64,000 nt of DNA from Thozetella sp. PMI_491 (Eukaryota > Ascomycota > Sordariomycetes > Chaetosphaeriales > Chaetosphaeriaceae): contig MU270053.1 in NCBI GenBank assembly GCA_021432635.1, positions 527,743 to 591,742 on the forward strand. The letters are read 5' to 3'. The translations under genes were made by a program, and so were the position numbers. This document shows, piece after piece, positions 44,184 to 56,297 of this stretch (its first letter is position 1; each line of letters begins with the position of its first letter). The notes beneath the pieces were generated by a model. That model ran no database searches. It was not told the DNA's origin and worked only from the letters and a program-made list of their open reading frames with translations.

Positions 44184-44648
44184 ATGGCTACCACTTCAGA
44201 GAGGGCCACTGGAGACGCCACATCAACTGCTGCCGCGGGCCTGCCAAAGGCTAACAGGGTGGACAAGGCATCGAAAGGCCAAGAGTTGCAGTGCTGCACC
44301 CTTAGAGTCTCGCGGTTTGCCTACGCGCAGCTCGTTCTTCTCACAGACTTGCCCACGGGTCTGGCGTCCTTAGACGAGCTGCAAGTCCGGTCCTACTGTA
44401 CAGCTGCTCTGCGGCAGTTCCTCGGAGATACGGGCGTCGCCATCCCCATAGATATCCTCAAGGTGCAGGGCTCCGAGGTGTGGGTTCGGGTCCCGCAGCC
44501 CGACCTGAGCGCCTTTGCAGCCGCCATTACTGCGTTCGGGGGTGTCTCTGAGGGGGAGGTCACCTACGTTCTACAGGTTCGGGCGTGCGGCGACTGGCTG
44601 GGTAGCCTCCTCGGCCGTGATGAACAGCAGAAACTCTGGAGCTCGTGA
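44184..44648 (+). CDS. pop8: RNase P/MRP subunit Pop8-like protein
   Basis: A single exon encodes 154 residues. After a polar N-terminus, the core (residues about 47-140) starts with CTLRVSRFAYAQLVLL and includes VRSYCTAALRQFLGDTG followed by AIPIDILKVQG and EVWVRVPQPDLSAFAAAI, matching the Pop8 (Rpp14-related, Alba-like) proteins of RNase P and RNase MRP. These nuclear ribonucleoproteins mature the tRNA 5' end and cleave pre-rRNA. The C-terminus (DWLGSLLGRDEQQKLWSS) fits the Trp-rich tail of fungal members. Low conservation of this family makes the call good but not certain. Confidence 0.78.
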   Translation: MATTSERATGDATSTAAAGLPKANRVDKASKGQELQCCTLRVSRFAYAQLVLLTDLPTGLASLDELQVRSYCTAALRQFLGDTGVAIPIDILKVQGSEVWVRVPQPDLSAFAAAITAFGGVSEGEVTYVLQVRACGDWLGSLLGRDEQQKLWSS

Positions 44649-44982
44649 GGCAACGGGGCCATGAACGTCACAGCCTTTCCAAGCAAGATAGCAAAAACTC
44701 TTCACGGGCGAGCTCCGCAAGGGTGACTGGTGGGAATACCGGAGTGAAAGATGCTTCACATTGCCTGTTTCCAGAAGCCCCTAGCGTCTAACTACTGGGT
44801 ATGATCGACACATCTTAGTCGGGCATCTCAATTTCGGATATCTCTCCGCCGGCGAGATTGCCACGCCATCTTGCCAACCTCAAAACGCCCAAGGCCGACG
44901 AGACCTCGTAATGCAGTGCGGCAACATCAACGTCTGCCGGTAAGCTCCACACCTCTGACTTCATCCATTCCTGCATCCTACT
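44649..44982. other. Convergent 3' flanks of Pop8-like and phosphatase genes
   Basis: The 334 nt between two convergent stops. I see no gene or notable repeat. Confidence 0.6.
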
Positions 44983-46841
44983 TCACATCAAAGACGACAT
45001 GATCGAGTTGTTGGCATATTTCTGACATAGAATGTTAGCCCTTACCAATGGTGAACGAAGGTTGCTCAGTTGGGATGCAAATGAGCTTGTTGGGGGGGGG
45101 GGGGGGGGGATGCCACTAACCATGGGCTGTCCTGGAGGGTGAGGGACGGCATCGAATTGATGGAACTCGAGCTTGTATTCGGGTCCAATATTGATGTACG
45201 CGCCCTTGTTGGTCGAGTTATCGCAGTAGTTCGGCGCCGAGAAAACTAGAACGGAGATCAGATCATGTTCGCCCGCACTAGGTCAGACCGGGATGACAAA
45301 CCTGTGATGCACTTCCCGTCGTGTTCTTCCTCATAACCAGGCATGCGGACCTCGTGGCTTCGGATGATGGCGTCTAATCCGTTCTTCTCGCAGAAACGCT
45401 TGGTGACGTCCGGGCCGAACTGCATACCTACACCGCGTTTGCTGGGGCCACGGCCAGGCTCCGTCTGGGGATCCGTCCAGAGCATTTCCATCATTAGGCC
45501 AGACTGCCCGGGCTGCCTCTGCTTGTGCCTATCGAGCTTCCGAATGTCGTCCAGGGTGACATTGTCATCTGAGAAGAGGCCTCCGTGGAGAACGAAGTAC
45601 TTCTTCCCTATCAATGTCGCGAGTGGCAACGCCGAGAAACTCTCCGAGAAGAGCTTGAACACCCTGTGCGGCGTTAGTTTGACTGTACAGGACGGCTGAT
45701 GTCTCATCGAAGCGTACCTTTCGTTGTACTTGGCTTTGCACTCGCCCTCGAAGCCATATACTCTGTTCATGTCATCGGTCTCGTGGTTGCCACGGTTGAT
45801 GAAGAAAGCATTCGGCCTCAGCCATTTGTTGGCATAGAGTACCAATGCGATTTCAGTAGACCAGTTTCCTCGGTCGACAAAGTCGCCGTTGAATAGGTAA
45901 TAGTGCTTGTCGTTTGGCATTCCATTTAACCTAAAGAGCTCTAGGAGGTCGTAGTATTGGCCTATGGCGCCAGTCAGCACGCGTCAGCAAGAGAGGGGAG
46001 GCAGCAGAGCAAGAGAAAGACTGACCGTGAGTGTCGCCGCAAACGGTGAGCTCCACACCTTCCGGTATCTCCATCTCGACCATAGTGGGCTCGGCGTGCA
46101 CAATCTCCTTGACCGCGATGATGATCTGGTAGACGTATTTCTTGTGGATGGCCTTGCCGTTCTTAAACCGATCCATCATGTCGTCGATGAATTCCTGGGT
46201 CATCTCCTTCTCCAGCCGGACGCCGTCGTAGGAGGGATCAATGGCGATCGAATCTATGTCAAGACCCTCGGCCGCCGAGGGTTCGTCGCCCACCTCTATA
46301 GCGGCGAAGAAGGCATGCTGCCGCACAATCTTCTCGCACTCCACCAACTTGAGCTTCGCATCCTTGTTCGACGGGTCGATCTTGACGCAGGTCTTGAAGT
46401 CCTTCAGGGCGTCTTTCGGCTTGAGGATGGCGGCGTACGCCGTGGCGCGTCGGTAGTAGGCCTGGCCGAGAGGGCGGCTAGTCAGCCTTGTGATACCTTG
46501 CTAGTGTTCACGCAGAGAAGCTTGTCGCACCTTGATGAAGCTCGGGTTGAGCTCGATTGCCTTTGTGGCATCTCGGATCGCATAGCCATATGCCTCCGTC
46601 TTCAAGTAGGCCTGATAGGGAGAGAGGTTAGAACGGTCACGCGAGCAGGGAAGATCCCCAGCGGCTGGCCTGGCGCCGGCCGAGCACTAACCTGCGCCCG
46701 GTTGGAGAAGAACGTGTGGTCCTTATCGTTCAGCTCGATTGCTTTGGTATACAGCTCAATCGCTTTGGGCCAGTTGTGGGCGGCAAAGGCCTTGTTCCCC
46801 TCATTCTTGAAGGCTGTCGCCTTCTCCTCCGGCGTCGCCAT
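44983..46841 (-). CDS. ppt1: Serine/threonine protein phosphatase 5 (Ppt1)
   Basis: Seven exons (46841-46692, 46611-46531, 46461-46026, 45961-45718, 45663-45302, 45245-45121, 45021-44983) encode 478 residues, normal for PPP5. Three TPR repeats occupy about 9-110 (NEGNKAFAAHNWPKAIELYTKAIE and relatives) and bind the Hsp90 C-terminus. The PPP catalytic domain follows with GDTHG, GDFVDRG and GNHETD metal-binding motifs and SAPNYCDNS near the end. The last exon, 13 codons, gives the conserved KYANNSIM tail. Ppt1 dephosphorylates Hsp90 and its clients in cytosol and nucleus; the TPRs autoinhibit the phosphatase. The last intron contains a C17 tract (on the coding strand) starting 11 nt after its donor. 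Confidence 0.95.
45093..45109. repeat. G17 homopolymer inside the last phosphatase intron
   Basis: Seventeen consecutive G on the plus strand (C17 on the coding strand) lie 11 nt downstream of the 5' splice site of the last intron of the protein phosphatase 5 gene. Length may be misassembled or vary between isolates. Confidence 0.9.
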
Positions 46842-48096
46842 TGTCGACCCGCACGCAGTTCAACAAGGCTGCGATCGCTTATGCTGTCGGGCTCGTTTGC
46901 ACCAGACTCGTATACCAGGCGGGAATGTGATGTGGCAGCAGTGGTGAACGTCTGGGGCAGCTCGTGGGAGGTCTAGAAGGTTGCAGGAGGCTAGTCGCCG
47001 TCTCAGTTCGCAAGGTTCAGGAGAGAGGTCCGGCTGTGGTGGCATCCCACCAGTCTTAGGCCCCAGCCATCCCAAGTAAATTCTTCGAACTCGGCGCCGA
47101 TCGGATAACCCGATAGTTCCCCTCATGCAGCTAAACGTGCACTAAGCTCCGACCTCCGACCTTGACGCACGGGCAGCGGCTAAACCCTTCCTTCGAGAAT
47201 TCTCTTTGCCCTTTGACCAGGATTAGAACGGCTTGGCAGAAAATACCTGCCATTTCAACCCATGCCTCAGCTCGGGTTGGGTATAAGTCGCTCTTGTTAC
47301 CACACTCCTATGCTTATATGTGTGCGTGGATTGGATTGTATTTATCTCTACAATTTGAATATTTCTGCTCCTGGATGTCTCGACAATACTCATTTCCATG
47401 TCGTATCCGCAGGCTACAGTACCGAAGGCGTGGATCCTAGGTCCACCTGACTTGATAGTATTACCTATTATACAGCTTCTTAGTGCACTGCGAGCTACGT
47501 GCCCTTCTTGCCCACGATGGTTCCGCTGCTGACATAGCGAGACCTCATGCTAAACTTCGTGATGGTTTTATTGGAAAAACTTTGAGATCAAGACTGTCTA
47601 GAACGGGTAGGTGATAGGAGACATCGTCACTTGGAGGACAGGCGATCGCCTCTCGTTATCCAACGTAGAGCATCAGGAACCCTACACCATGGAGGCTATT
47701 TCGTGGTGGATAGATTAGGGTAATGCTGAAGAACAAGCACATAAGCTCGCTCTCGGCGCGTTACAGCGCTAGACCATTCGGTGCATGCTCATACCCTGAA
47801 GCAGGGTATAGTAGGTGCCAACCAAAGAGACAGTACTGAAATCGCTTCGCCTCGCTTCTCCTCAGGTAATGACCCAGAACTGCCCATGACAGTGGCTGAT
47901 GCAGAGCCTGGCCAGCAATGAGGATACAAACTACAAACAGGGGAATATCCAGGAGTAAGACTGGTTTTCGGCCTTGCGCTCATCCTCACGGCCAAGTCTA
48001 TCATGCTCAAGTGGTACATTAGGGGAGGGAAGAAGTGAGTTTTAGAGGATGCTATGTCATGATGCTCGCCGCAAGGGGATATCCTGGGCAAGCAAG
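46842..48096. other. Intergenic: phosphatase promoter and 3' flank of the 148-residue gene
   Basis: The 1.26 kb separate two minus-strand genes. No recognisable coding sequence; a 92-codon plus-strand frame at 47162-47440 and a 100-codon minus frame at 47789-48091 lack family features. Confidence 0.5.
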
Positions 48097-48676
48097 TTAC
48101 CTCACCGGCCTCGCCGGCCCTGCTTCGTCATCACTGTCGTCTATGAAACCCTCTTCCAAGCTACGCTGTAGGTTAGTGGTTGCTCTAGCCAGAAGTAGAT
48201 TCGAGAGGGCCACTCACTCTCTGCTTAACCTCCGGTTACTGTCTATTCCATTATCTCTTGATCCCAAGTCTCTGCTCCGCGCTCCATCCACATCGCCCAG
48301 CTCCTCTCCTTCTTCCGAGTCGTATCCTGCGTCCGACGCCGTCTCGCCCCCGACGACCAGACGATCATGTAGCCGCTGCCGCCAGGAAGACGGTACTAGC
48401 ATGTTCCCGATGCCGTTTTGTATTCTCGCTCTGAGAGACGAGGTCTGATTCGATATCGACTCTAGAGGGAGGTATTGGCTGTAGCGATTGCGGTACCGTT
48501 GCCAGAGCGGGAAGATGACGTAGGTAGTACCAAGGAACAGAATCAAGGATATGAGCGCCGGAACTATCAAGGTCTACAATCGAACGGTCAATACTCCGCC
48601 GAAAGGCCATGAATTGCGCGGTGGACGCTTCGAGGGATCTTGTGCTCACCTTGACGACCGATGCCGTGGCCCCCAT
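48097..48676 (-). CDS. Small single-pass membrane protein of unknown function
   Basis: Three exons (48676-48650, 48573-48218, 48160-48097) give 148 residues. The first coding exon is 27 nt (MGATASVVK). One hydrophobic segment (about residues 11-31, LIVPALISLILFLGTTYVIF) is followed by a basic patch (WQRYRNRYSQ) and a hydrophilic acidic tail with GYDSEEGEELG and FIDDSDDE. This suggests a signal-anchored protein of the endomembrane system with a cytosolic tail. I do not recognise the family. The last splice site could also be at a nearby CAG, but that frame ends at once; the chosen TAG gives a longer acidic end. Confidence 0.65.
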
Positions 48677-50958
48677 CTCGGGCCTTGCTAGCGTGCGACG
48701 GACAAGAGCGACACGGCACTTGCGTCCTACAGACAACGTCCGCGCGCGGATCAATGTGGAGAGAAAGCGAAATATTAGAGCGAGTCCACGGCCAGTCTGC
48801 TATCGCCGGGAGCTTCACGGCAGTTGATCGCTGGCGCCGTGGCTACTTTGACGTTGGGGGATCCTGCGTCGCGGCTGACGATCCACGCAACGTAGCCGTG
48901 CCCTTCCCGCAGGGCTTACGTAAAGAGCGAACGAAGCCGGGGAGGCTCCCCTTTCGCAGGGGGTCCCCTCCGAGGACCCCTAACTACCCTGAGCCTTGAT
49001 CGCCCTCGTTTTCCCCCGGCGCACAGCACATGGCACATAGCTATGTACGGAGAAAATTAATATTACGCCTTGCTATTTCTAGTCGAGCATGTATTACGAA
49101 TACTAGTAGAGACTAATTAGGCATTAGACGTATTGAAAGAAAGCACCCTGGCCGGGCATAATGAAAGCCTTGTTGCCTACACCTGGAGCATCCTGCCACC
49201 AGAAGACACTCTTGGCTATGGGGAAGGAGGTACTCCGTATTGGCTCGGTTGTACATAATCACAACTGGGTCTCTCTTAATCTTACCAGAGGTCACATTCG
49301 AACCAGGCCCTAGAGGGTTGCGCCACGTTGACAGCGGCGTCACCAGGTTTGGACCCGCGCAGGCTAAGAGGTACTCCCTGACGGCTGACGGGGAGGCCAG
49401 CGAAATGTGGGCGCCAAATGTGGGCGCCAACACGGGATGACCTGCAGTGGCGGCCTGCAGCTTGGGCGATTGAGCGATGCTCCCGGTGTGGTCGCCCGCC
49501 TCGTTGAGCATCCCGAGCGCCCGGACCCGATGTTATCTATCCCTCATCGAGAGAAGATGAAGAAAGATGCGACGCAGCGACCCTTTCCCCCTCCTTTCCC
49601 CCGCCTCTTTTGTACAAAACGAATACAAGGCCGTTGCCGCACCACATGGGCAGAGCCAACGTTGGTCAGATGGCCGTAACGCCGTCGCAAGTAGTCCCTT
49701 TCGCCGGGGTAGTCCACGAACCAAAGAAGAGGTGGGGCCATTCCATGCTTCGCAAAGCCCCTGATTTCTGCGTCCCGCCAGTTTGGCCTCGCATGCTGGG
49801 GACCGCAAACAGAAAGGTCGGGAGTGGTTGCGGTTGCCAGTGTGGCACACCAACCGCACAGGACGAAGGCCCGTTTTCAATCTATTTGAATGCTGCACGG
49901 TCGCATTGGGGAGCTCGGGCGGCGAAGACGGTAGCGTGTGTTTCCCCTGATGTGCGAGACGGTCAGGGGGATCCCCATCCGGGCTTAGTTTCAAACCGCA
50001 ACGCCTTCTCCATCTTTTCGGACGACCCTCTTTCTGCGTCCTCCTTCTCTCGCTCTCCCGACCCCCCTGCCTTATCGATTGTCCCCCCCGTTTGTGGCCA
50101 CTGCTTGTTGCCCAACGCTCGTTTCTAAACTTACCGCTGGCTTCACAAGTGCCGGTGCTCGACTGGCCTCGAAAAGCCCGTCTCCGTTTTTGTTCCCTCG
50201 CCCCTCTCAAATCGCTCTTTTTTTTTTTTAATAATTTGATTTGATCTTGAAGAGTGGCGTTGATTTGCATCCCATCGTCCCATACCATATAGACGTCGAG
50301 GCTCCTGCTGCGTGTCCCTCGCGTTCCTCGTGGCAGTGCGAAAATAACCCCGGAAACGAATTTCCAAGTGGTGCCCACGGGCTTGGTTTAAGCAGGAGCG
50401 TGGAAATAAGAAGTGGGCTCGATCTTTGCGCTCCCTGCTACCTCGAATGTGATTTCTCTGGACGCGCCGGCCCACGACGTCCCAAGCGCCTATCAAATAC
50501 TCTCTGGCCCTCTGATCTGGCCGAGTTCTGTTCTTTGTCGAGCGGCCGACATCAGCCCAAACTTAATCACTCCCCGTACGTCAAGCCCCCCCCCCTAGCG
50601 AGCTGCCAACATCCAGCCATGCAAATCCTGGGACCGCTAGCACCCGACTGGACCTCATGCTAAACGTTTCCGATTCATGCAACAGATTTCACCCACCCCT
50701 CGATCTGCGAATCGACGCTGCCCAACTCTGTCCGCGTGCCAAGGACATGATGCGATCCGACCTGGGCCTGAGACACCGAGCCCATTGACGGCAGTTTCTA
50801 CCTTCACCCGAACCCGCCAGATCCTCGCCCGGCCGCGCATTGAGCTGCCCATCGAGCCCTCGTGAGCCATTCGTCGCCCGAGGGACTCTCCACCCCAGAG
50901 CGGCTTTCTTGCGACGACCGACCGAGGGCGCGGCTGTTTCACGCCCGCTACTTTCACC
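48677..50958. promoter_or_regulatory. Long divergent region upstream of the formin gene
   Basis: The 2.3 kb contain the promoter of the small membrane protein gene and of the formin. A 13-bp tandem duplication lies at 49403-49428. A 281-codon minus-strand open frame at 49533-50378 is Arg/Lys-rich, overlaps other open frames on the opposite strand and shows no family features, so no gene is called. The 400 nt before the formin ATG are C-rich, as in a long leader. Confidence 0.5.
49403..49428. repeat. 13-bp tandem duplication
   Basis: The unit AAATGTGGGCGCC occurs twice in exact head-to-tail copies. Each copy contains the palindrome GGCGCC. It is noncoding, 1.5 kb upstream of the formin start codon. 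Confidence 0.85.
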
Positions 50959-53900
50959 ATGTCTAGCTACGACAAGAGCAGAGCCTCGAGCGGGAAGGCC
51001 TCGTCCTTTTTCTCCCGCTCCAAAAACAAGGCCGACAAACGAAACACTAGCGACGAGGGTCGCCACCTGTCGGGCGACCACGATACGACGAGCTCCATTG
51101 GCTCGCGCACCTCGCGGCACCACCGAGACTCGTCCGTCGTCTCCATTGACCGCCCAAGCACACCCGATTCCGGCCTAAACATGATGGCCGGTGTCATCAC
51201 CACCATCCCGTACGATACCATTCCCTCCGACCGCCGTTCTCCGATCCCCGTCGACTACTTGCCCAAGTCCGATCAGATGCCCGTGAGGAGGGAGCCTCTC
51301 CCGCATCAGCTCAACAAGGCCACTAGCGACTTCCACCAATACCCCAGCTTCGATACCGCCTCCATGTACAGCACCAGCTCCCATCTCTCCGGCCCCCGGC
51401 CGCCGCCCGGCGCGTCTAACGTCACCATGGCGTCGACCGGGCGCCAGACGCAGTTCCAGCAATGGGGTCCCCCGAGGGACAGCAGCCTGACCCACAACTC
51501 GAGGTATAACTCGTACATGACCTCGGGAGGCCGCAGCTCGGCAGACCAATCAAGTATATACTCAGGTAACGGAGGACCCTATCTTGACCCAGCATCGACC
51601 AGCCGCTCATCCAAAGTAGCACTTCCCAGTGCCTCCTCGCAATCCTCCTACTCTACTCACTCGCACAGGGAGTCTCACCGCCTGACCAAGTTTCCACCAG
51701 GACCCCAGGGCTCCACCGAAGGCTTCAACTTCCCCAAGCCCGACGATGACCGCGTCATCGAGCAGATGTTCCTGGCTCTGATGCACAAGCGAGGATGGCA
51801 CAACCTTCCGGACCAGGCGAAGCGCCAGATGATAGCGTACCCCGCGGCCAAGAAGTGGACGCTGATTTACCAAGACCGTCTGACCGAGTGGCAGGGCGAA
51901 CAGAAGCGTAGGCAGACGGCCAAGATCGGCCAGTACAGCAATGTCGACATTACCCAGTTCTCCGACGAGGAGGGCTCTCCTGAGTGGTACGTGCGGAAGG
52001 TCATGGACAACTCGCTAGACTCGAAGGGTCTCGGGAGCCTGGAGGTCAACTTGAGGACGCAGCAGATAGGTTGGGTCAAGCGATTTATCGAGTGCCAAGG
52101 CCAGGTTGCCCTCACCAACGTCCTCATGAAGATCAACCGCAAGACCGCCCTCGGCCCAGCCGTGGATGCCGGAAAGGAGACACGAAACTTGGACAAGGAG
52201 TATGACATTGTCAAGTGCCTTAAGGCCTTGATGAACAACAAGTTCGGCGCCGACAACGCTCTGACCCACCAATCTGTCATCGTGTCTCTCGCCGCATCCT
52301 TGATATCCCCCCGGCTCACGACGCGCAAACTGGTCAGCGAAGTTTTGACCTTCTTGTGCCACTGGGGACAAGACGGAGAGGGCCACGAAAAGGTCATCCA
52401 GGCTTTGGATGTTGTCAAGAGCCAGCAGGGAGAGAATGGCCGCTTCGACGCCTGGATGCGCCTTGTCGAGGTCACGGTCGATGGTCGAGGAAAGATGGGC
52501 AGTCTGGTCGGCGCCAGCGAGGAGGTGCGCAGCGGCGGTATCGGCATGGAGAACCTTCTCATGGAGTATGCCGTGGCGACCCTCATTCTCATCAACATGC
52601 TGGTCGACGCTGCAGAGAAGGACCTGCAGCTGCGCGTCCACATCCGTGCGCAGTTCACGGCCTGCGGGATCCGGCGCATCCTGACCAAGATGGAGGCATT
52701 CCAGTACGAGTTGATAGACAAGCAGGTCGAGAAGTTCCGGTCCAATGAAGCCATCGACTATGAGGACATGCTTGAGCGCGAGAACTCGAGCATTAAGGAC
52801 AACGTGGAAGGCGAAGTCAAGGACCTCAACGACCCGGTGCAGATCGTGGACGCCATCCAGCAGCGGCTTCAAGGGAGCAAGACGCAGGATTACTTCATCT
52901 CGGCTCTTCAGCACTTGCTGCTAATTCGAGACAATGATGGAGAAGAAAGGCTGCGCATGTTCCAGCTGGTCGACTCCATGCTGAGCTACGTTGCTATGGA
53001 CCGGCGCCTGCCGGACATGGACCTCAAGCAGAGCCTCAATTTCACCGTGCAGAGCCTCTTGGACAAGCTTCACACCGACTCGGAGGCCCGTCAGGCCCTT
53101 GACGAGGCCCTGGAGGCGCGGCAGATAGCGGACGCCGCAATGGCCGAACGGGACGAGATGAAGGAGCGGATGGCTCTTGGCGCAGACGGGCTGGTTGCTA
53201 AGCTGCAGAAGCAGCTAGACGAGCAATCGAGGTTCATCGAGGCACAGAGACGACAGGCCGAAGGCCTCAAGTCTGAGCTTGAAACCATGCAGACGCTCCG
53301 AGCCAAGGAAGCCCAGCGTAACGAGCTCGAGACCCGTGAGCTCTACCTCATGCTCCGCGACGCCCAGGACGTTGCCGCGTCCAATGCCGTTAAGGGCGGC
53401 GCCAACAAGCTCGGCGATGAGGACCCTGCCCGCATGCAAGGCATCCTCGACCGGGAGAAGCTCATGGAGCGTCTCCAGATGCAGATCGAACGCCAAAAGA
53501 CACAGTTCAAGCTCGAAGGACGGGTGTGGGGTGACAATGTCGGCCCATCGGACCGCCTGCGTGCCTTGCGAGAAGAGATGGATGGGTTCGGCCCAGCAGC
53601 CGGGCAAGGCACTCCCCCCCGAGACTTTACGAACAGCATGCTCGGCAGCGTGCAGCGGCAGACGGGGATACGGAGACGGCCCGTCAACTCGAATGGCGAG
53701 CCGATCGAAGGAGGGATCGACGAAGGCGACGAAGATTACGGGGACGAGGATGGCGTCATCTACGAGAAGCCCCGGGTCGTCGAGATCAAGCGACCGGTCA
53801 TGGACCCCAAGCAAGCCGCCGGCATGTTCGGAGAGCTCACAGGCAAAGTCAAGCGATACGACGCGAGCGACTCGGAAGGCGAGGGTGTCACCACTGGACC

Positions 53901-56297
53901 ATCCCATCCCAGCCTCGAGTCCCAGTCGCCAGTCACACCAAGCGACATCGAACCTCCCAAGATTCGTGTCACTGGGGCAGATGGCTCGCCGGGCACCGGC
54001 ACCGGCGGCACTGGAACTGGTGGCACTGGCTTTGGGGGCACCGGCACTGGTGGCCCAGGCACGGGCGGCACTGGTTCTGGCGCGCCGCCCCCACCGCCTC
54101 CTCCGCCCCCTCTGCCGGGCCAGCTCCCCGGCGCTCCTCCCCCTGCTCCACCTCTTCCGCCGCCGGGCCAGCTCCCCGGAGCGCCTCCACCACCGCCCCC
54201 TCCTCCCCCAATGCCCGGCGCCAAAGGCATGCCTCCTCCACCTCCACCTCCCCCGCCGATGCCCGGTGCCAAAGGAATGCCTCCTCCACCGCCTCCCCCC
54301 ATGCCTGGCTCCATGTCCGGCCACTTCTTGGCTCAGCAGTCCTCATTCACTGCTACGCCATCTATCGGATTGCCTGTTGTACGGCCTAAGAAGAAGCTCA
54401 AGGCTCTTCACTGGGACAAGGTAGACGCTCATCAGACGACCCACTGGGCGGCACACGCACCATCCGCCGAGGAGAGAGAGGAGAAGTATCTAGAACTCAG
54501 CCGCAAGGGCATTCTGGACGAAGTCGAGAAGCTCTTCCTAGCCAAGGAGATCAAGATGCTCGGCCAAGGAAGCGCCAAAAAGGAAGAGAAGAAGCAGATT
54601 ATTTCGAACGATTTGCGGAAAGCATTCGGTAAGCATTTGCGCCTGAATGTGGCTTACCGCGTTTGTGCCGGATACTAATGCGCATCGCAGAAATTGCACT
54701 GGCCAAATTTTCACAGCTCCCTGTTGAAAGGGTTGTGCAGATGATCATCCACTGTGACAGAGAGGTCCTTGATAACCCGGTGGTCATGGACTTCTTGCAG
54801 AAGGAAGACCTATGCAACATTCCGGACAACACGGCCAAGCTTATGGCGCCGTATAGCAAGGACTGGACCGGGCCCGAGGCCAATAAGGAGAACCGCGAGC
54901 AGGACCCGGCCGAGCTCACGCGGCAGGACCAGATTTACCTACAGACGGCCTTCGAACTCCACCACTACTGGAAGAGCCGTATGAGGGCCCTGGCGCTCAC
55001 CCGCAGCTTCGAGCCCGACTACGACGAGATCAACGACAAGATGCACCAGGTGGTCAGTGTGTCCGAGTCCCTCCGGGATTCGGTATCGCTCATGAATGTG
55101 CTCGGCCTGATTCTCGACATTGGCAACTACATGAACGACGCCAACAAGCAAGCCCGCGGCTTCAAGCTCTCGTCCCTCGCGCGCCTAGGCATGGTCAAGG
55201 ACGACAAGAACGAGACCACGCTGGCCGATCTAGTCGAGCGCATCGTCCGCAACCAGTATCCGGAGTGGGAGGCGTTCGCCGCCGACATCTCGGGCGTTGT
55301 TGCGGCACAGAAGATCAACATCGAGCAACTGCAGCAGGACGCGAAGAAGTACATCGACAACATCCGCAACATCCAGATGTCGCTCGACTCGGGCAACCTG
55401 TCCGACCCCAAGAAATTCCACCCGCAGGACCGCGTGTCGCAGGTTGTGCAGCGTGTCATGAAGGACGCCCGTCGCAAGGCAGAGCAGATGCAACTGTATC
55501 TCGAGGAGATGGTGCGTACCTACAACGACATCATGGTGTTCTACGGCGAGGACCCCGCCGACGAGAACGCACGGCGCGACTTCTTCTCCAAGCTGGCTCT
55601 CTTTATCAACGATTGGAAGAAGTCAAGGGAGAGGAACGTGCAGCTGGAGGAGACTCGGAAGCGCAACGAAGCCTCGATGAAGCGAAAGCACGCCCAGCTC
55701 AAGCTCACAGCCGCTGTCGCCATCGAGGGCGCCCCGGCGAGCCCCAGCAGCACAGGCGCTATGGACAGCCTGCTCGAGAAGCTCCGGCAAGCTGCGCCGC
55801 AGGCGCGAGACCAGAGGGACAGGAGGCGCCGAGCCCGTCTCAAGGACCGCCACCAAGTCCGCATCGCCTCGGGCCAAAAGATACCCGATCTCAACGAGAT
55901 TCCCGAGGTCGAAGCCGGCCTGCAGAGTGCCAAGAGCATCGGATCTGGGACCACAGACGACGATGGCAACCTGCTCAGCCCAGATCTGCTCAGCCCGAAG
56001 GAGGCCGGCGAGGAGGACGATGTAGCCCAGCGCGCCGCCCTTCTGCTACAGGGCATGCGCGGCAGCGCAGACGGTGCGGACGAGGGCGACGCAGAGAAGC
56101 GCGAGAGCCTGCGCAAGGCGAGGAGGCAGACGGCGGATGAAGAGAGAAAGATGCGACGCCGCCGGAGGGAGAAGGCCCAATCGAGCGCAAGCAATGGGGA
56201 CGAGTCGATGCTGGATGCTGGCGACATACCTCCCACGCCGAGCGCCGAAGAATTTGCCGCCGCCGCCGCTGCAGCCCAGAACGGCGAACAGGAGTAG
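50959..56297 (+). CDS. sepA: Diaphanous-type formin (SepA/Bni1/For family)
   Basis: Two exons (50959-54628 and 54691-56297) encode 1758 residues. The Ser-rich N-terminus (1-250) precedes a GTPase-binding/FH3 armadillo region (about 260-707), a coiled coil (about 711-810), an acidic linker, a Gly-Thr repeat (about 1013-1041), an FH1 block of polyproline runs (about 1042-1120) and the FH2 domain from about 1145 (KKKLKALHWDKVD) to about 1540. A DAD-like autoinhibitory motif, MDSLLEKLR followed by a basic patch, is near 1581-1605. Formins nucleate and elongate unbranched actin at the hyphal tip and septum, recruit profilin-actin through FH1, and are opened by Rho GTPases. It is the single formin typical of filamentous ascomycetes. 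The intron falls within FH2. Confidence 0.95.
53995..54080 (+). repeat. Gly-Thr coding minisatellite before FH1
   Basis: About ten imperfect copies of a GGCACTGGT-like 9-nt unit encode a Gly-Thr-Gly stretch directly upstream of the polyproline FH1 region of the formin. It stays in frame. Confidence 0.8.

Noticed and set aside
49240-49320. tRNA-like sequence (A-box-like TGGCTCGGTT and a TTCGAACC)
   Set aside because: The two boxes are on opposite strands and no cloverleaf can be drawn.
49533-50378. 281-codon minus-strand frame upstream of the formin gene
   Set aside because: Arg/Lys/Pro-rich composition without family features, overlapped by equally long frames on the other strand, and located in the C-rich formin leader. 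Kept as noncoding.
53760-54314. 184-codon Gly/Pro-rich frame on the minus strand
   Set aside because: Complement of the formin FH1 proline codons.
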